64,000 bases of DNA, taken from Millisia brevis NBRC 105863 (GTDB lineage: Bacteria; Actinomycetota; Actinomycetes; Mycobacteriales; Mycobacteriaceae). Positions 34,706 to 43,019 of the stretch are shown piece by piece. Numbering within the stretch: the first letter of the stretch is position 1; each line of letters starts with the position of its first letter. Position numbers and translations under genes: made by a program. A model generated the notes under the pieces. It was given only the letters and a program-made list of their open reading frames with translations. It did not search any database and had not been told where the DNA came from. The stretch is from the NCBI RefSeq assembly GCF_001552615.1, contig NZ_BCRN01000008.1, positions 62,001 to 126,000 on the forward strand. The letters are read 5' to 3'.

Positions 34706-35155
34706 GTGTCCACTGTGACCTCGACCGCCACCGTCACCATCCCCGCGCCGCCGCAGCGTGTTCTCACCGCGCTGGCCGACTATCGCCAGGTCCGCCCGCG
34801 CATCCTCACCGAGCACTACCGGGACTACCGCGTGGTCGAGGGTGGGGAAGGCGCCGGCACCGTCGTCGGCTGGATCCTGCAGGCGACGTCCAAGCGTTCG
34901 CGCAATGTGCTGGCCACCGTGACGGTCGCCGACTCCACCGTGACCGAGACCGACGGCAATTCGACGATGGTCACCGCCTGGCAGGTCGCGCCGGCCGGCG
35001 AGGGCTCGCGGGTCACCGTCACGAGCTCGTGGCAGGGCGCGAGCGGCATCGGCGGATTCTTCGAGCGCCTCTTCGCCCCGCGCGCATTGGCCGCCATCCA
35101 GCGCGACGTGCTGACCAACCTCGCGCGCGAGCTGTCCGACTCCGGCACGGAATAG
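34706..35155 (+). CDS. SRPBCC (polyketide cyclase-like) protein, Rv3718c homologue
   Basis: The 149-residue START-type fold protein begins MSTVTSTATVTIPAPPQRVL, the typical first strand and helix of the family. It ends in the long C-terminal helix FFERLFAPRALAAIQRDVLTNLARELS. These proteins bind hydrophobic ligands in a cavity; the position beside tmsA hints at a lipid. The GTG at 34706 was chosen because AGGAGGGA lies 9 bases upstream; an in-frame start at 34667 lacks such a site. A terminator-like hairpin follows 10 bases after the stop. Confidence 0.87.
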   Translation: MSTVTSTATVTIPAPPQRVLTALADYRQVRPRILTEHYRDYRVVEGGEGAGTVVGWILQATSKRSRNVLATVTVADSTVTETDGNSTMVTAWQVAPAGEGSRVTVTSSWQGASGIGGFFERLFAPRALAAIQRDVLTNLARELSDSGTE

Positions 35156-35164
35156 ACCCGCGAA

Positions 35165-35201
35165 GGCAGGCGGGTGGGGATGACACGCCCGCCGGCCTGC
35201 C
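35165..35201 (+). terminator. Terminator hairpin after the SRPBCC gene
   Basis: GGCAGGC (35165-35171) pairs with GCCTGCC (35195-35201), and a GC-rich inner stem with a small bulge extends it. It marks the boundary between the conserved backbone and the HTH/nucleotidyltransferase pair. Confidence 0.55.
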
Positions 35202-35262
35202 GGAACGCGGGTAGCCGGAAGTCGGGCTGAGCAACGCGGTTTACCCCCCACCACCTGGCTAT

Positions 35263-35302
35263 ATATACACTTCTATGACTTTCTCGCTATAGTTGTGTCT
35301 AT
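35263..35302 (+). promoter_or_regulatory. AT-rich promoter with imperfect inverted repeat; leaderless start
   Basis: TATAGT at 35288-35293 is a good -10 hexamer exactly seven bases before the ATG at 35301, so the mRNA would be leaderless; no ribosome-binding site is present. Two 14-base arms (35263-35276 and 35289-35302) match as an inverted repeat at 11 of 14 positions and enclose the promoter. They could be an operator for the HTH protein itself. Confidence 0.5.
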
Positions 35303-36005
35303 GCGCGGCTCGGTAACGACCAAGGAAGCTGCCCAGCAACTCGGGGTTGCGCAGAATCGTGTGCGCGCACTGATATCCGCTGGAACTCTGCGTGCCGAGC
35401 GGATGGGCGCTCAGTGGCTGGTTGACAGCGACAGCCTCGCCCGCCACGCGGAGTTGATGAAAGCAGGGGCAACAACTCGATCGTTCTCGACTCGAGTCGC
35501 CTGGAGTGCCGCGGCCCTGTGCGACGGTGCCGGAGACAACCTCTCGGCTACCGAGCGTCATCGATTGCGCAAGCGGCTCGCGAGGCGCCGAGAAGGCGAC
35601 ACCGTCGCGCTTGTTCGGCGATGGCTGTCCCGGCGCGCCGACGAAGTGGTGCGCTACCGCATGGGTTCCGAGGACATCGCCGAATTGTTGGCCGCGGATG
35701 GTGTGGTGGCGACCGGCGTCAGTGCCGTCGAACGATATGGGCTGGCGATGGCCACCGGCGGTAGCGTCGATGCCTATGTCAGCGCGGACACCCGTAATCG
35801 TCTGGTCGGGGACTTCTATTTGATCGAGAGCGTGGAGGGCAACCTCACGCTGCGGATCGTCCGGGCCGATGTGTTGCGTGGGATCGGCGCGGTGGCGCAC
35901 CGCCTCATCGTGGGAGCCGACCTCGCCGAGGACAGCGATGTGAGGACGTGTGCCGTTGGTCGCGAGTTGATCGACGCTGCGCTGCGTGAGGTTGCTCGGA
36001 CGTGA
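35301..36005 (+). CDS. HTH DNA-binding protein, putative antitoxin
   Basis: The 234-residue protein has an excisionase/MerR-like helix-turn-helix at residues 5-50 (VTTKEAAQQLGVAQNRVRALISAGTL, then RMGAQWLVDSDSL). A larger C-terminal domain of unknown fold follows. It overlaps the next gene by 4 bases (GTGA), so the two are translationally coupled. A DNA-binding protein coupled to an AbiEii-like nucleotidyltransferase is the arrangement of AbiE-type toxin-antitoxin pairs, in which the first protein represses the operon and neutralises the toxin. That assignment is by analogy: the C-terminal domain does not obviously match AbiEi. The upstream region is AT-rich and looks self-regulated. In M. 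tuberculosis this position between the Rv3718c and Rv3716c homologues holds a different gene (Rv3717). Confidence 0.8.
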   Translation: MRGSVTTKEAAQQLGVAQNRVRALISAGTLRAERMGAQWLVDSDSLARHAELMKAGATTRSFSTRVAWSAAALCDGAGDNLSATERHRLRKRLARRREGDTVALVRRWLSRRADEVVRYRMGSEDIAELLAADGVVATGVSAVERYGLAMATGGSVDAYVSADTRNRLVGDFYLIESVEGNLTLRIVRADVLRGIGAVAHRLIVGADLAEDSDVRTCAVGRELIDAALREVART

Positions 36006-37046
36006 GCGACCCGTGCGATGACGCGGTGTGCACAGCGCTTGCGGCGATCACGGGCCAAACGATCGGGAGCGTACGTGAGCAGGTGGCGGTCGACGGGGAA
36101 TCGGGGGTGGACGCAAGCCCCGGCAGGATCTCCGGATTCGTCGAGAATCTATGCACCAGGATCGGACTTGCTCCCGCCATCGACGGTGAGGATCAGCGCC
36201 GGTGCATCACCGCAGTGCGGGACGCTTTCGCTGCGGGGTGCAGCGTGCCCGCACGGCGGCTGGAGAGTTGGGAATCGATACTCCGGGCAACTCCGGAGCA
36301 GATTCCCACCGTCGACGTAACCCCCATCGTGTTGCCGGACACGCCTTCCCATCAAGAGGCCATGTGGAAGACCCTCGTGGCTTTCGAAAGCACCCAACCC
36401 TTTCCCTGGGTCCTTGTCGGCGGGCAGATGACGGCGCTGCACCGCTACGAGCACGCGGATACGGGTGCCCGGCCCACCGATGACGGCGACATCGTCGTCG
36501 GGGTGTGGACGCGGCGCAGCGCCTTGCGAGAAGCCTCTCGCTATCTGGTTGCCGCGGGATACGAGGAGCGGGCGACAGTCGACGGGTATGGATACCGCTA
36601 CTCGAAGGGAAAGGCTCTGGTCGACGTGATGATTCCGGAGGGCCTGGGAACCCCAGAAGCGCTATCCGTCGACCGGTTCGGGGCGGCCGGGGCTCGGCAT
36701 ACGTGGTGGAAATCAAGCTCTGACACGGGCTGTTCGCGTACCGGTCGATGTCGCAGGACTGCGCGGATACGTGCGGCGCCCCACCCTCCTGGGGAGTCTC
36801 GTGGTCAAGGCGCACGCCTGTGTTGAGGATGGTCGGGAGCCTGATCGCCACGCTCAGGACGTGGTTGCTCTGGCGGAGATCGCCTTCATGTCATCGTCGT
36901 TGCGAGCCATGCGTCGAGACGTCCGGCCCGACGACCGCAGAGTTCTGCGGCGGGCGCTTGGACGCCTGCCGGTGGACCATCGCGCCTTCGCGGGCGCCCG
37001 CGAACCCGCCGCGGTCCGTCGCTTCCTCGAGGTCCTGTCCGCGTGA
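36002..37046 (+). pseudogene. AbiEii-like nucleotidyltransferase, frameshifted
   Basis: The first frame starts GTG at 36002 and carries a nucleotidyltransferase core: LVGGQMTALH with G140-G141, then RPTDDGDIVV with acidic residues D160, D161 and D163. Its frame then degenerates near 36,690-36,705. The natural continuation is one frame over (positions divisible by three): GGNQALTRAVRVPV, then RRPTLLGSLVVKAHA, ending at the TGA at 37044-37046. That tail fits the C-terminal part of the same family. One extra base or two missing bases explain it. The intact protein would be about 346 residues. The putative antitoxin gene upstream is intact and overlaps the start. The change may be a real inactivation, a sequencing error or, less likely, programmed frameshifting. 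Confidence 0.75.
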
Positions 37047-37198
37047 ACCAGCCGGGCGCCGATTGTCCGTCGTGCCGACCGCTGCGAGGTCACAACGTCC
37101 TTCGCGAGCCCCCGGGAGGACTGTGGCTAAGCTGGAGGAAGCGTTCTTCCCATTCGATCCGTCCGTTCACGACCCTCCCGAGAGGACACGCCGCCGTG

Positions 37199-37528
37199 GT
37201 GCAACCGGGTGAGCCCGATATCTCCGCGCTGCTGCAGCAGGCGCAGGCCATGCAGCAGCAATTGCTCGAGGCGCAGGAGAAGCTGACCTCGGCCCAGGTC
37301 ACCGGTCAGGCCGGCAATGGCCTGGTCACGGCCACCGTCACCGGCGGCGGCGACCTGGTGTCCCTGACGATCGACCCGTCGGTGGTCGATCCGGAGGATG
37401 TCGAGACCCTGCAGGACCTGGTGATCGGTGCGATCGCCGATGCCAACGAGGGCACCCGGCGGCTGGCCGCCGAGTCGCTCGGCGGTCTCGCGGGCGGGAT
37501 TCCGGGGCTGCCCGGCTTCCCCGGATAG
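37199..37528 (+). CDS. YbaB/EbfC nucleoid-associated protein
   Basis: This small DNA-binding protein of the YbaB/EbfC family is about 109 residues. It has the N-terminal coiled helix [21 protein letters not shown] and the beta core [32 protein letters not shown], followed by a Gly/Pro-rich tail. It is homologous to Rv3716c. Two adjacent GTG codons (37196 and 37199) could start it; the second gives MQPGEPD, as in the mycobacterial protein. It is followed 7 bases later by recR, the widely conserved ybaB-recR pair. Members bind DNA as dimers without strict sequence need; a role in recombination is inferred from the pairing only. Confidence 0.94.
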   Translation: MQPGEPDISALLQQAQAMQQQLLEAQEKLTSAQVTGQAGNGLVTATVTGGGDLVSLTIDPSVVDPEDVETLQDLVIGAIADANEGTRRLAAESLGGLAGGIPGLPGFPG

Positions 37529-37535
37529 GAGCTGC

Positions 37536-38165
37536 GTGTACGTCGCCTCGGTCTACGAGGGCCCGGTCCAGGATCTGATCGACGAGTTGGGCAAGCTGCC
37601 CGGTGTCGGCCCCAAGGGCGCCCAGCGCATCGCTTTTCATCTGCTGTCGGCCGATCCTGCCGATATCGACCGGCTCGGCGCCGTTCTCGAGCGCATTCGG
37701 GACGGGGTGCAGTTCTGTGCGGTCTGCGGCACCGTCGCCGACGGTGAACGCTGTCGGGTCTGCGCCGACGAGCGGCGGGACGCCTCGATGATCTGTGTGG
37801 TCGAGGAGCCCAAGGACGTTCAGGCGATCGAACGTACCCGGGAGTTCCGCGGGCGCTATCACGTCCTGGGCGGGGCGCTCGATCCGTTGTCGGGTATCGG
37901 CCCCGATCAGCTGCGCATCCGCGAACTGCTGACCCGGCTGGCCACCCCCGACAACGGGGTCGAGGTCACCGAGGTGATCCTGGCGACCGATCCCAATACC
38001 GAGGGCGAGGCGACCGCCACCTATCTGGTGCGGATGATGCGCGACTTCCCCGGGCTGACCGTCTCGCGGCTGGCCTCGGGTCTGCCGATGGGCGGCGATC
38101 TGGAATTCGCGGACGAGCTGACCCTGGGGCGTGCCCTGACCGGTCGGCTCGTCCTGCGTTCCTGA
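37536..38165 (+). CDS. recR: Recombination mediator protein RecR
   Basis: The 209-residue protein acts with RecF/RecO to load RecA at single-strand gaps. It shows the helix-hairpin-helix [19 protein letters not shown] and the four-cysteine zinc finger in [17 protein letters not shown]. The Toprim domain has [26 protein letters not shown] and the closing [14 protein letters not shown]. The GTG at 37536 is 4 bases after AGGAG. Length and motifs are complete. It is convergent with gatD 15 bases downstream. Confidence 0.97.
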   Translation: MYVASVYEGPVQDLIDELGKLPGVGPKGAQRIAFHLLSADPADIDRLGAVLERIRDGVQFCAVCGTVADGERCRVCADERRDASMICVVEEPKDVQAIERTREFRGRYHVLGGALDPLSGIGPDQLRIRELLTRLATPDNGVEVTEVILATDPNTEGEATATYLVRMMRDFPGLTVSRLASGLPMGGDLEFADELTLGRALTGRLVLRS

Positions 38166-38180
38166 TCGACGTCCGGCCGG

Positions 38181-38984
38181 TCAGGCGCTGAGGCGTTCGC
38201 GGCGCAGCTGATCGATCTCCGCGATCGGCAGCGGTTCGAGAGCGTCGATACCCATCGCTCGCGCCAGGAGATGATCGGCGAACTCCGGATTGCGGGCCAG
38301 CGCCGGGCCGTGCATATAGGTGCCGTAGACCGAGCCCTGCACCGCGCCGTCCACCGGATCGCCGGCGCCATTGCCCACCCCGCGGGTCACCGCGGACAGG
38401 GGGCGGGCGTCGGGGCCGAGAGCCGAACCGCCGCCGTGGTTTTCGAACCCGGTGAGCGGTTGGGTGAGGCCTTCGACCAGCGGGGTGCCCGCCAGCTCGC
38501 CGATCGCGCGGGTCGGCCGCGGCGAGGTGGTCAGGTCGAGCAGACCGACGCCGTCGACCCGTTCGCCACTGCCGGTGAGGAACCAGTGGCCGAGCACCTG
38601 GATCGCTGCGCAGATCGCCAGCACCGGCGCTCCGCGCCCGGCGGCGCGCTGCATGCCGGGATGTTCGAGCAGGTGGCGGGTCGCCAGCCGCTGCGCGTAA
38701 TCCTCGGCGCCACCGAGGGTGTAGATGTCCATCGAGTCGGGGACCCCGTCACCGAGGGTGATCGAGACGATCTCGGCCGGGATATTGCGCATCAGCAGTC
38801 GCTGCCGCAGCACGAGCGCGTTGCCGCCGTCGCCGTAGGTGCCCATCACGTCCGGCAGGACCAGGCCGATGCGAACGGCCGATTCCCGTGCCCCCGAAGT
38901 GCTCACAGTCGATGTGTCCCCGTCCTGGCCGTGCTCGTTGGTCGCCTGCGCCCCGCTCGATTTCGTTCCTGCCGGCTCAGCCAT
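38181..38984 (-). CDS. gatD: Lipid II isoglutaminyl synthase, glutamine amidotransferase subunit
   Basis: This subunit hydrolyses glutamine and passes ammonia to MurT, which amidates the D-Glu of lipid II. The 267-residue protein has the nucleophile Cys125 in LAICAAIQVLG and the catalytic His225 in YGTYMHGPAL, the CobB/CobQ-type class I amidotransferase pair. The first 35 residues are a disordered extension. It overlaps the end of murT by 8 bases, so the two subunits are translationally coupled, matching the obligate heterodimer. It is homologous to Rv3713 (old name cobQ2). The convergent recR gene is 15 bases away. Confidence 0.95.
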   Translation of the reverse strand: MAEPAGTKSSGAQATNEHGQDGDTSTVSTSGARESAVRIGLVLPDVMGTYGDGGNALVLRQRLLMRNIPAEIVSITLGDGVPDSMDIYTLGGAEDYAQRLATRHLLEHPGMQRAAGRGAPVLAICAAIQVLGHWFLTGSGERVDGVGLLDLTTSPRPTRAIGELAGTPLVEGLTQPLTGFENHGGGSALGPDARPLSAVTRGVGNGAGDPVDGAVQGSVYGTYMHGPALARNPEFADHLLARAMGIDALEPLPIAEIDQLRRERLSA

Positions 38985-40260
38985 GCCCCGCCAATTCGGT
39001 CGACCGGGCCCGCGCCCGGGTCAATGCCCGATTGAGGTCGCGGAAGGCGGTGTAGTTGGCGAGCACCTCGACGCGGCCGGGCGGGCAGGACGCGATCGCC
39101 TCGAGCGGATCGTGGATCAGGCTGTGCTCGGCGCCGGCGTACGTCAGCCGCACCCCGAGGTCGGTGCCGCGTTCACCGGCGGCGACCACCCGGGTGGACT
39201 CGAAGTGTTCGAAGCGCACATCCCACAGCCAGGAGAGGTCCTCGCCGTCGGGAACCTGCCCGTTGACCGCGATCACCAGCCCCTCGGCGTCGGAGTCGAT
39301 CATCGACAGGGCCTCCTGCCAGCCGGCCGGGTTCTTGGCCAGCAGCATGCGGATCTCGTGCGGGCCGTGCTGCACGGTCGAGTAGCGACCGGCGATCTCG
39401 CTGACGGTGGACACCGCCGCGAGGGCCGCCTCCGGGTCGGCGCCGAGGGTGACCGCCGCCGCGACGGCCTGCGCGGCGTTGCCGCGGTTGGCCCGGCCCG
39501 GCAGGGCGAGCGTCATCGGCAGCGACAGGCCGCCGGGCCCGTACAGATGCGTCTCGTCGAGCCACCAATCCGGTTCCGGGCGTGCGAAGTCCGAGCCGGT
39601 GCTGCGCCAGTGCGTGCCCTCCCAGACGATCGGCTCGCCGGTGCGCGGGCAGCTGACCGAGTCGCCGACCCAGGCGTTGCCCGCGGCGACCCACACCACA
39701 TTGGGGCTGTCGTAGGCGGCGGAGGTGACCAGGATGTCGTCACAGTTGGCGACGACGGTCGCCTCGGGATGGGCGGTCAGCCCGGCCCGCAGCCGCCGCT
39801 CGATCCCGTTGATCTCGTGGACCCGGTCGAGCTGGTCACGGCTGAGGTTGAGCAGGATCACCGCCTCGGGGGTGACCTCGTCGCAGACGTGCGGGACGTG
39901 CAGTTCGTCGACCTCGAGGGCGGCGTACTCGGCGTTCGGGTGCGCGCTGAGGGCCGCAACGATGCCGGCGTCCATATTGGCGCCGTCCGCCTGGGTGGCC
40001 ACGTCGCCGAGCGTCGCGAGCGCCGCGGCGGTCATGCGGGTGGTCGTCGACTTGCCGTTGGTTCCGGTGATCACCACGGAACGCTTGTCGGCGGCGAGCT
40101 GACGCATGATGGTCGGGTCGATCTTGAGGGCGATCAATCCGCCGATCATCGAGCCGTTGCCGCGGCCCGCCGCGCGCGAGGCGCGGGCGGCCAGATCGGC
40201 CGCCCGCAGACCCAGTCGGGCTCGCCGCCGCATTGTCCGCCGACTCGAAGGGGATGCCAT
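38977..40260 (-). CDS. murT: Lipid II isoglutaminyl synthase, Mur-ligase-like subunit
   Basis: This ATP-dependent subunit amidates the D-glutamate of lipid II and is an essential partner of GatD. The 427-residue protein has the Mur ligase P-loop ITGTNGKSTTTRM, ILLNLSRDQLDRVHEI and the C-terminal DUF1727 domain (WLWDVRFEHF, then LANYTAFRDLNRAL). Only two cysteines (ANCDD and VSCPRTG) remain where Firmicute MurT proteins have a four-Cys zinc ribbon, so that ribbon is reduced here. An ATG at 40260 was chosen; a GTG/ATG-rich N-terminus leaves some doubt. It is divergent from nothing: the GntR gene ends 63 bases upstream on the same strand. Confidence 0.94.
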   Translation of the reverse strand: MASPSSRRTMRRRARLGLRAADLAARASRAAGRGNGSMIGGLIALKIDPTIMRQLAADKRSVVITGTNGKSTTTRMTAAALATLGDVATQADGANMDAGIVAALSAHPNAEYAALEVDELHVPHVCDEVTPEAVILLNLSRDQLDRVHEINGIERRLRAGLTAHPEATVVANCDDILVTSAAYDSPNVVWVAAGNAWVGDSVSCPRTGEPIVWEGTHWRSTGSDFARPEPDWWLDETHLYGPGGLSLPMTLALPGRANRGNAAQAVAAAVTLGADPEAALAAVSTVSEIAGRYSTVQHGPHEIRMLLAKNPAGWQEALSMIDSDAEGLVIAVNGQVPDGEDLSWLWDVRFEHFESTRVVAAGERGTDLGVRLTYAGAEHSLIHDPLEAIASCPPGRVEVLANYTAFRDLNRALTRARARSTELAGHG

Positions 40261-40323
40261 GCCGGAAAGTGTGGCATACCCGAGTCCCCGGGACCCGACC
40301 GACGATGGCACCGACGGAGCGGG

Positions 40324-41040
40324 TCAGTCCCAGAAGCCGCCGGCCTCGAGGTGGACGATCAGTCGTTCGGCGCCGTCGCGGAAATGGGCCCCGGAGATCT
40401 CGCCGGCCCGGGCGTGATCGCCCGCGTCGATCGCATCGATCAGATCGCGTAGTGACGCCACCGCCGCGTCGCCCCAGCTGCGATCCGACGAATAGAAACG
40501 CACCGGGGTATAGCGCAGGGCGGCGACCAGGAAGCCGCTGAGCTTCGGGGCGTCCGCCAAGCGGTTGATCTCCCGGTGGTATTCGAACTCGACGCGCTCG
40601 ATCTCGTCGGCGCTGCCGACCTCGACCGCCTTGCCCAGCTGTTCGAGGTAGCCGCCGAGCCGATCGCGCACCGGTGGCGTCATGCGCCGGCTCGCCCGAT
40701 CCGCGAGCTGCGCGCCGAGCTGGGACTGCAGCCAGAAGACGTCCCGAATATCGCTGCGGGTCAGGTCGGCGACCCGGTATCCCTTGTGCGGGGTCAGCGC
40801 GACCATGCCGTCCGACTTGAGCGTCAACAGCGCCTCGCGCACCGGTGTCACACTGACGCCGAGTTCCGCCGCGGTCTCGTCCATGCGGATCGCGGTGCCG
40901 GGGCGCAGTCCGCCCGACATGATGCGATCCCGGATCGCGGCGGCGACCACATCGGACAGCTGTTGGCGGGAGACCTTGCCGGTGCCGAGTCGCCCGGAGC
41001 CGAGGGAGCTATCGCCTCGGAAGCTCGGGGTCTCGTCCAT
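40324..41040 (-). CDS. GntR-family (FCD-type) transcriptional regulator
   Basis: The 238-residue regulator has the winged HTH QLSDVVAAAIRDRIMSGGLRPGTAIR and SVTPVREALLTLKSDGMVALTPHKGYRV, the GntR signature. An FCD-type helical ligand-binding domain follows (DVFWLQSQLGAQLADRASRR; HREINRLADAPKL). FCD regulators commonly sense carboxylic acids or acyl compounds, with a metal bound by Asp and His residues. The ATG at 41040 fits; the frame stays open to 41232, but that extension is low-complexity. It is divergent from the acyl-CoA ligase gene, which is its most likely target. The 260-base gap contains a 9-bp tandem repeat. Confidence 0.92.
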   Translation of the reverse strand: MDETPSFRGDSSLGSGRLGTGKVSRQQLSDVVAAAIRDRIMSGGLRPGTAIRMDETAAELGVSVTPVREALLTLKSDGMVALTPHKGYRVADLTRSDIRDVFWLQSQLGAQLADRASRRMTPPVRDRLGGYLEQLGKAVEVGSADEIERVEFEYHREINRLADAPKLSGFLVAALRYTPVRFYSSDRSWGDAAVASLRDLIDAIDAGDHARAGEISGAHFRDGAERLIVHLEAGGFWD

Positions 41041-41096
41041 CGCCAGTGGTCTTCCTGTCGCTCGGGCTCGGGCGAGGTCCGCTCGAGTGATCGGGT

Positions 41097-41132
41097 GTCG
41101 GTGCGGTCGGTGCGGTCGGTGCGGTCGGTGCG
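41097..41132. repeat. Four 9-bp tandem repeats in the gntR-fadD intergenic region
   Basis: GTCGGTGCG is repeated four times without error. It lies in the leader of the GntR gene. The copy number is likely to vary between strains by replication slippage. Confidence 0.9.
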
Positions 41133-41302
41133 GGTGCGCACACCCACCGGTCTCGACTATCGACCCACCATCGTCGTTGTTCGGGTCGCGCGACCCGAAC
41201 CGGAGAGTGGTTTTCGACACAGTAGCCCTCACATATGCGCTAGGCTATCCATCACACATCACATATATTTGACATTTGAGACCCGAATGATGCGAGGTTC
41301 CG

Positions 41303-42994
41303 TTGTCCGTACCGGTTGCATCCGTCCCCTCTCCGTCCGCCGCCGCGGCGGGTTCGTCGTCCGCTTCCGCGCCCGTCTCGGGGGCCCACTCCGGGTCCGA
41401 TCAGCCGGCGGAGGTGATGGCGGCCGCGTCCGACGCCGCTCGATTGCTGGTGAGCAATCGCAACCACTGGGTGTCGTGGGTGCTCCACCACGCGACCTCG
41501 CGCCCCGATGGCGTCGCCTTCCGCTTCCTCGGCGTCGACACCACCTGGCGAACGCTGTGGGAGCGCACCGAGAAGCTGGCCGACGCGCTGCACCGCCGCG
41601 GGGTCCGTCGGGGTGACCGGGTGCTGCTGCTGACGCTCAATCGCACCGAGTTCTTCGAAGCGGTCATCGCGATCAACGCGGTCGGAGCGATCGCCGTACC
41701 GGTCAACTTCCGGCTGACCCCACCCGAGATCGCCTACCTGGTCGAGGATTCCGGCGGCACGATCATCTTCACCGAGCCGGTCCTCGCTCCGCTGGTCGCC
41801 GCGACCCGGAAGGCGACCGACCGGATCGAGACGGTGATCGTCATGGGCGCGGCGGGCGACGAGACGACCCTCGGGTACGAGGAGCTGATCGCCGAGGACG
41901 GGGACGGGCGGCCGTTCGTCGAACTGCCGGAGAGCGATCCGGCGCTGATCCTGTACACCTCCGGCACCACCGGTCGACCCAAGGGCGCCGTGCTGACGCA
42001 CCTGAACATGGTGGCGCAGTCGGTCACCTGCATTCGCGCTCTCGGCCTCACCGACGAGGACGGGCGAGCGCTGATGGCCGCGCCCAGCTTCCACGTCGCC
42101 GCACTGGGTTCCGTGGCGCCGGCGCTGATGATCGGTCATACCGTGGTCATCCACCCGCTCAAGGAGTTCGACCCGGTCGAGGTGGTCGACACCCTCGAGC
42201 GGGAGCGGATCACCACCGTGTTCATGGTGCCGGTGCAGTGGCAGGCGGTCTGCGCGGTCCCCGGCATCGCCGATCGGGACTTCGCGCTGCGCAGCCTCTC
42301 CTGGGGCGCCGCCCCGGCGACCGACGCGGTGCTCGAGGCGATGGAACGCACCTTCCCGGACGCGCAGATCGTCGCGGTCTTCGGGCAGACCGAGATGTCG
42401 CCGATCACCTGCGTGCTCGCCGGCGCCGATTCGCGCCGCAAGCTCGGCTCGATCGGCAAGCCGATCCCCGGCATCAGCGCCCGGGTGGTCGACGTGAACA
42501 TGAACGACGTCGCGGCCGGCGATGTCGGTGAGATCGTCTACCGCGGGCCGACATTGATGAAGGAATACTGGAACAACCCGATGGCGACCGCTGCGGCGAT
42601 GGACGGCGGCTGGTTCCACTCCGGCGACCTGGTGCGCGCCGACGACGAGGGCTTCCTCTACGTCGTCGACCGCAAGAAGGACATGATCATCTCCGGCGGG
42701 GAGAACATCTACTGCGCCGAGGTCGAGAACGCGATCGCCGGCCACCCCACCATCCGCGAGGTCGCCGTGATCGGTCGCCCCGACGACCGCTGGGGTGAGG
42801 TGCCGGTCGCCGTGGTCGCCGGCGACGCCCCGCCGACCCTCGAGGAACTGCGCGAATTCCTCGGCGACACGTTGGCCCGCTACAAGCACCCGGCCGTCGT
42901 CGAGTACGTCGACACGTTGCCGCGCAATGCATCCGGCAAAGTCGTCAAGGGTCGGCTGCGGGAGAGCCACGGGGGACCGCTGCCCGGCGCGTGA
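41303..42994 (+). CDS. Acyl-CoA ligase (FadD family)
   Basis: This AMP-forming enzyme activates a carboxylic or fatty acid to its CoA thioester. The 563-residue protein shows the ATP-binding YTSGTTGRPKGAVLTH, the VFGQTEMSP aromatic region, YRGPTLMKEYW and FHSGDLVRADDEGFLYVVDRKKDMIISGG. The catalytic lysine is in PRNASGKVVKGRL near the end. The TTG start lies 5 bases after GAGG; the first 38 residues are Ser/Ala/Pro-rich, so a start near the GTG-ATG pair at 41414-41419 is an alternative. TAGGCT at 41241-41246 is a possible -10 box. It is divergent from a GntR regulator and convergent with an enoyl-CoA hydratase, suggesting catabolism of a specific acid. Confidence 0.93.
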   Translation: MSVPVASVPSPSAAAAGSSSASAPVSGAHSGSDQPAEVMAAASDAARLLVSNRNHWVSWVLHHATSRPDGVAFRFLGVDTTWRTLWERTEKLADALHRRGVRRGDRVLLLTLNRTEFFEAVIAINAVGAIAVPVNFRLTPPEIAYLVEDSGGTIIFTEPVLAPLVAATRKATDRIETVIVMGAAGDETTLGYEELIAEDGDGRPFVELPESDPALILYTSGTTGRPKGAVLTHLNMVAQSVTCIRALGLTDEDGRALMAAPSFHVAALGSVAPALMIGHTVVIHPLKEFDPVEVVDTLERERITTVFMVPVQWQAVCAVPGIADRDFALRSLSWGAAPATDAVLEAMERTFPDAQIVAVFGQTEMSPITCVLAGADSRRKLGSIGKPIPGISARVVDVNMNDVAAGDVGEIVYRGPTLMKEYWNNPMATAAAMDGGWFHSGDLVRADDEGFLYVVDRKKDMIISGGENIYCAEVENAIAGHPTIREVAVIGRPDDRWGEVPVAVVAGDAPPTLEELREFLGDTLARYKHPAVVEYVDTLPRNASGKVVKGRLRESHGGPLPGA

Positions 42995-43019
42995 TCCCTC
43001 GACCGGGCGGGACGGCCGG

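Noticed and set aside
36771-37046. Independent small gene after the nucleotidyltransferase
   Set aside because: The sequence reads as the natural C-terminal part of the upstream protein in a shifted frame, with no ribosome-binding site of its own.
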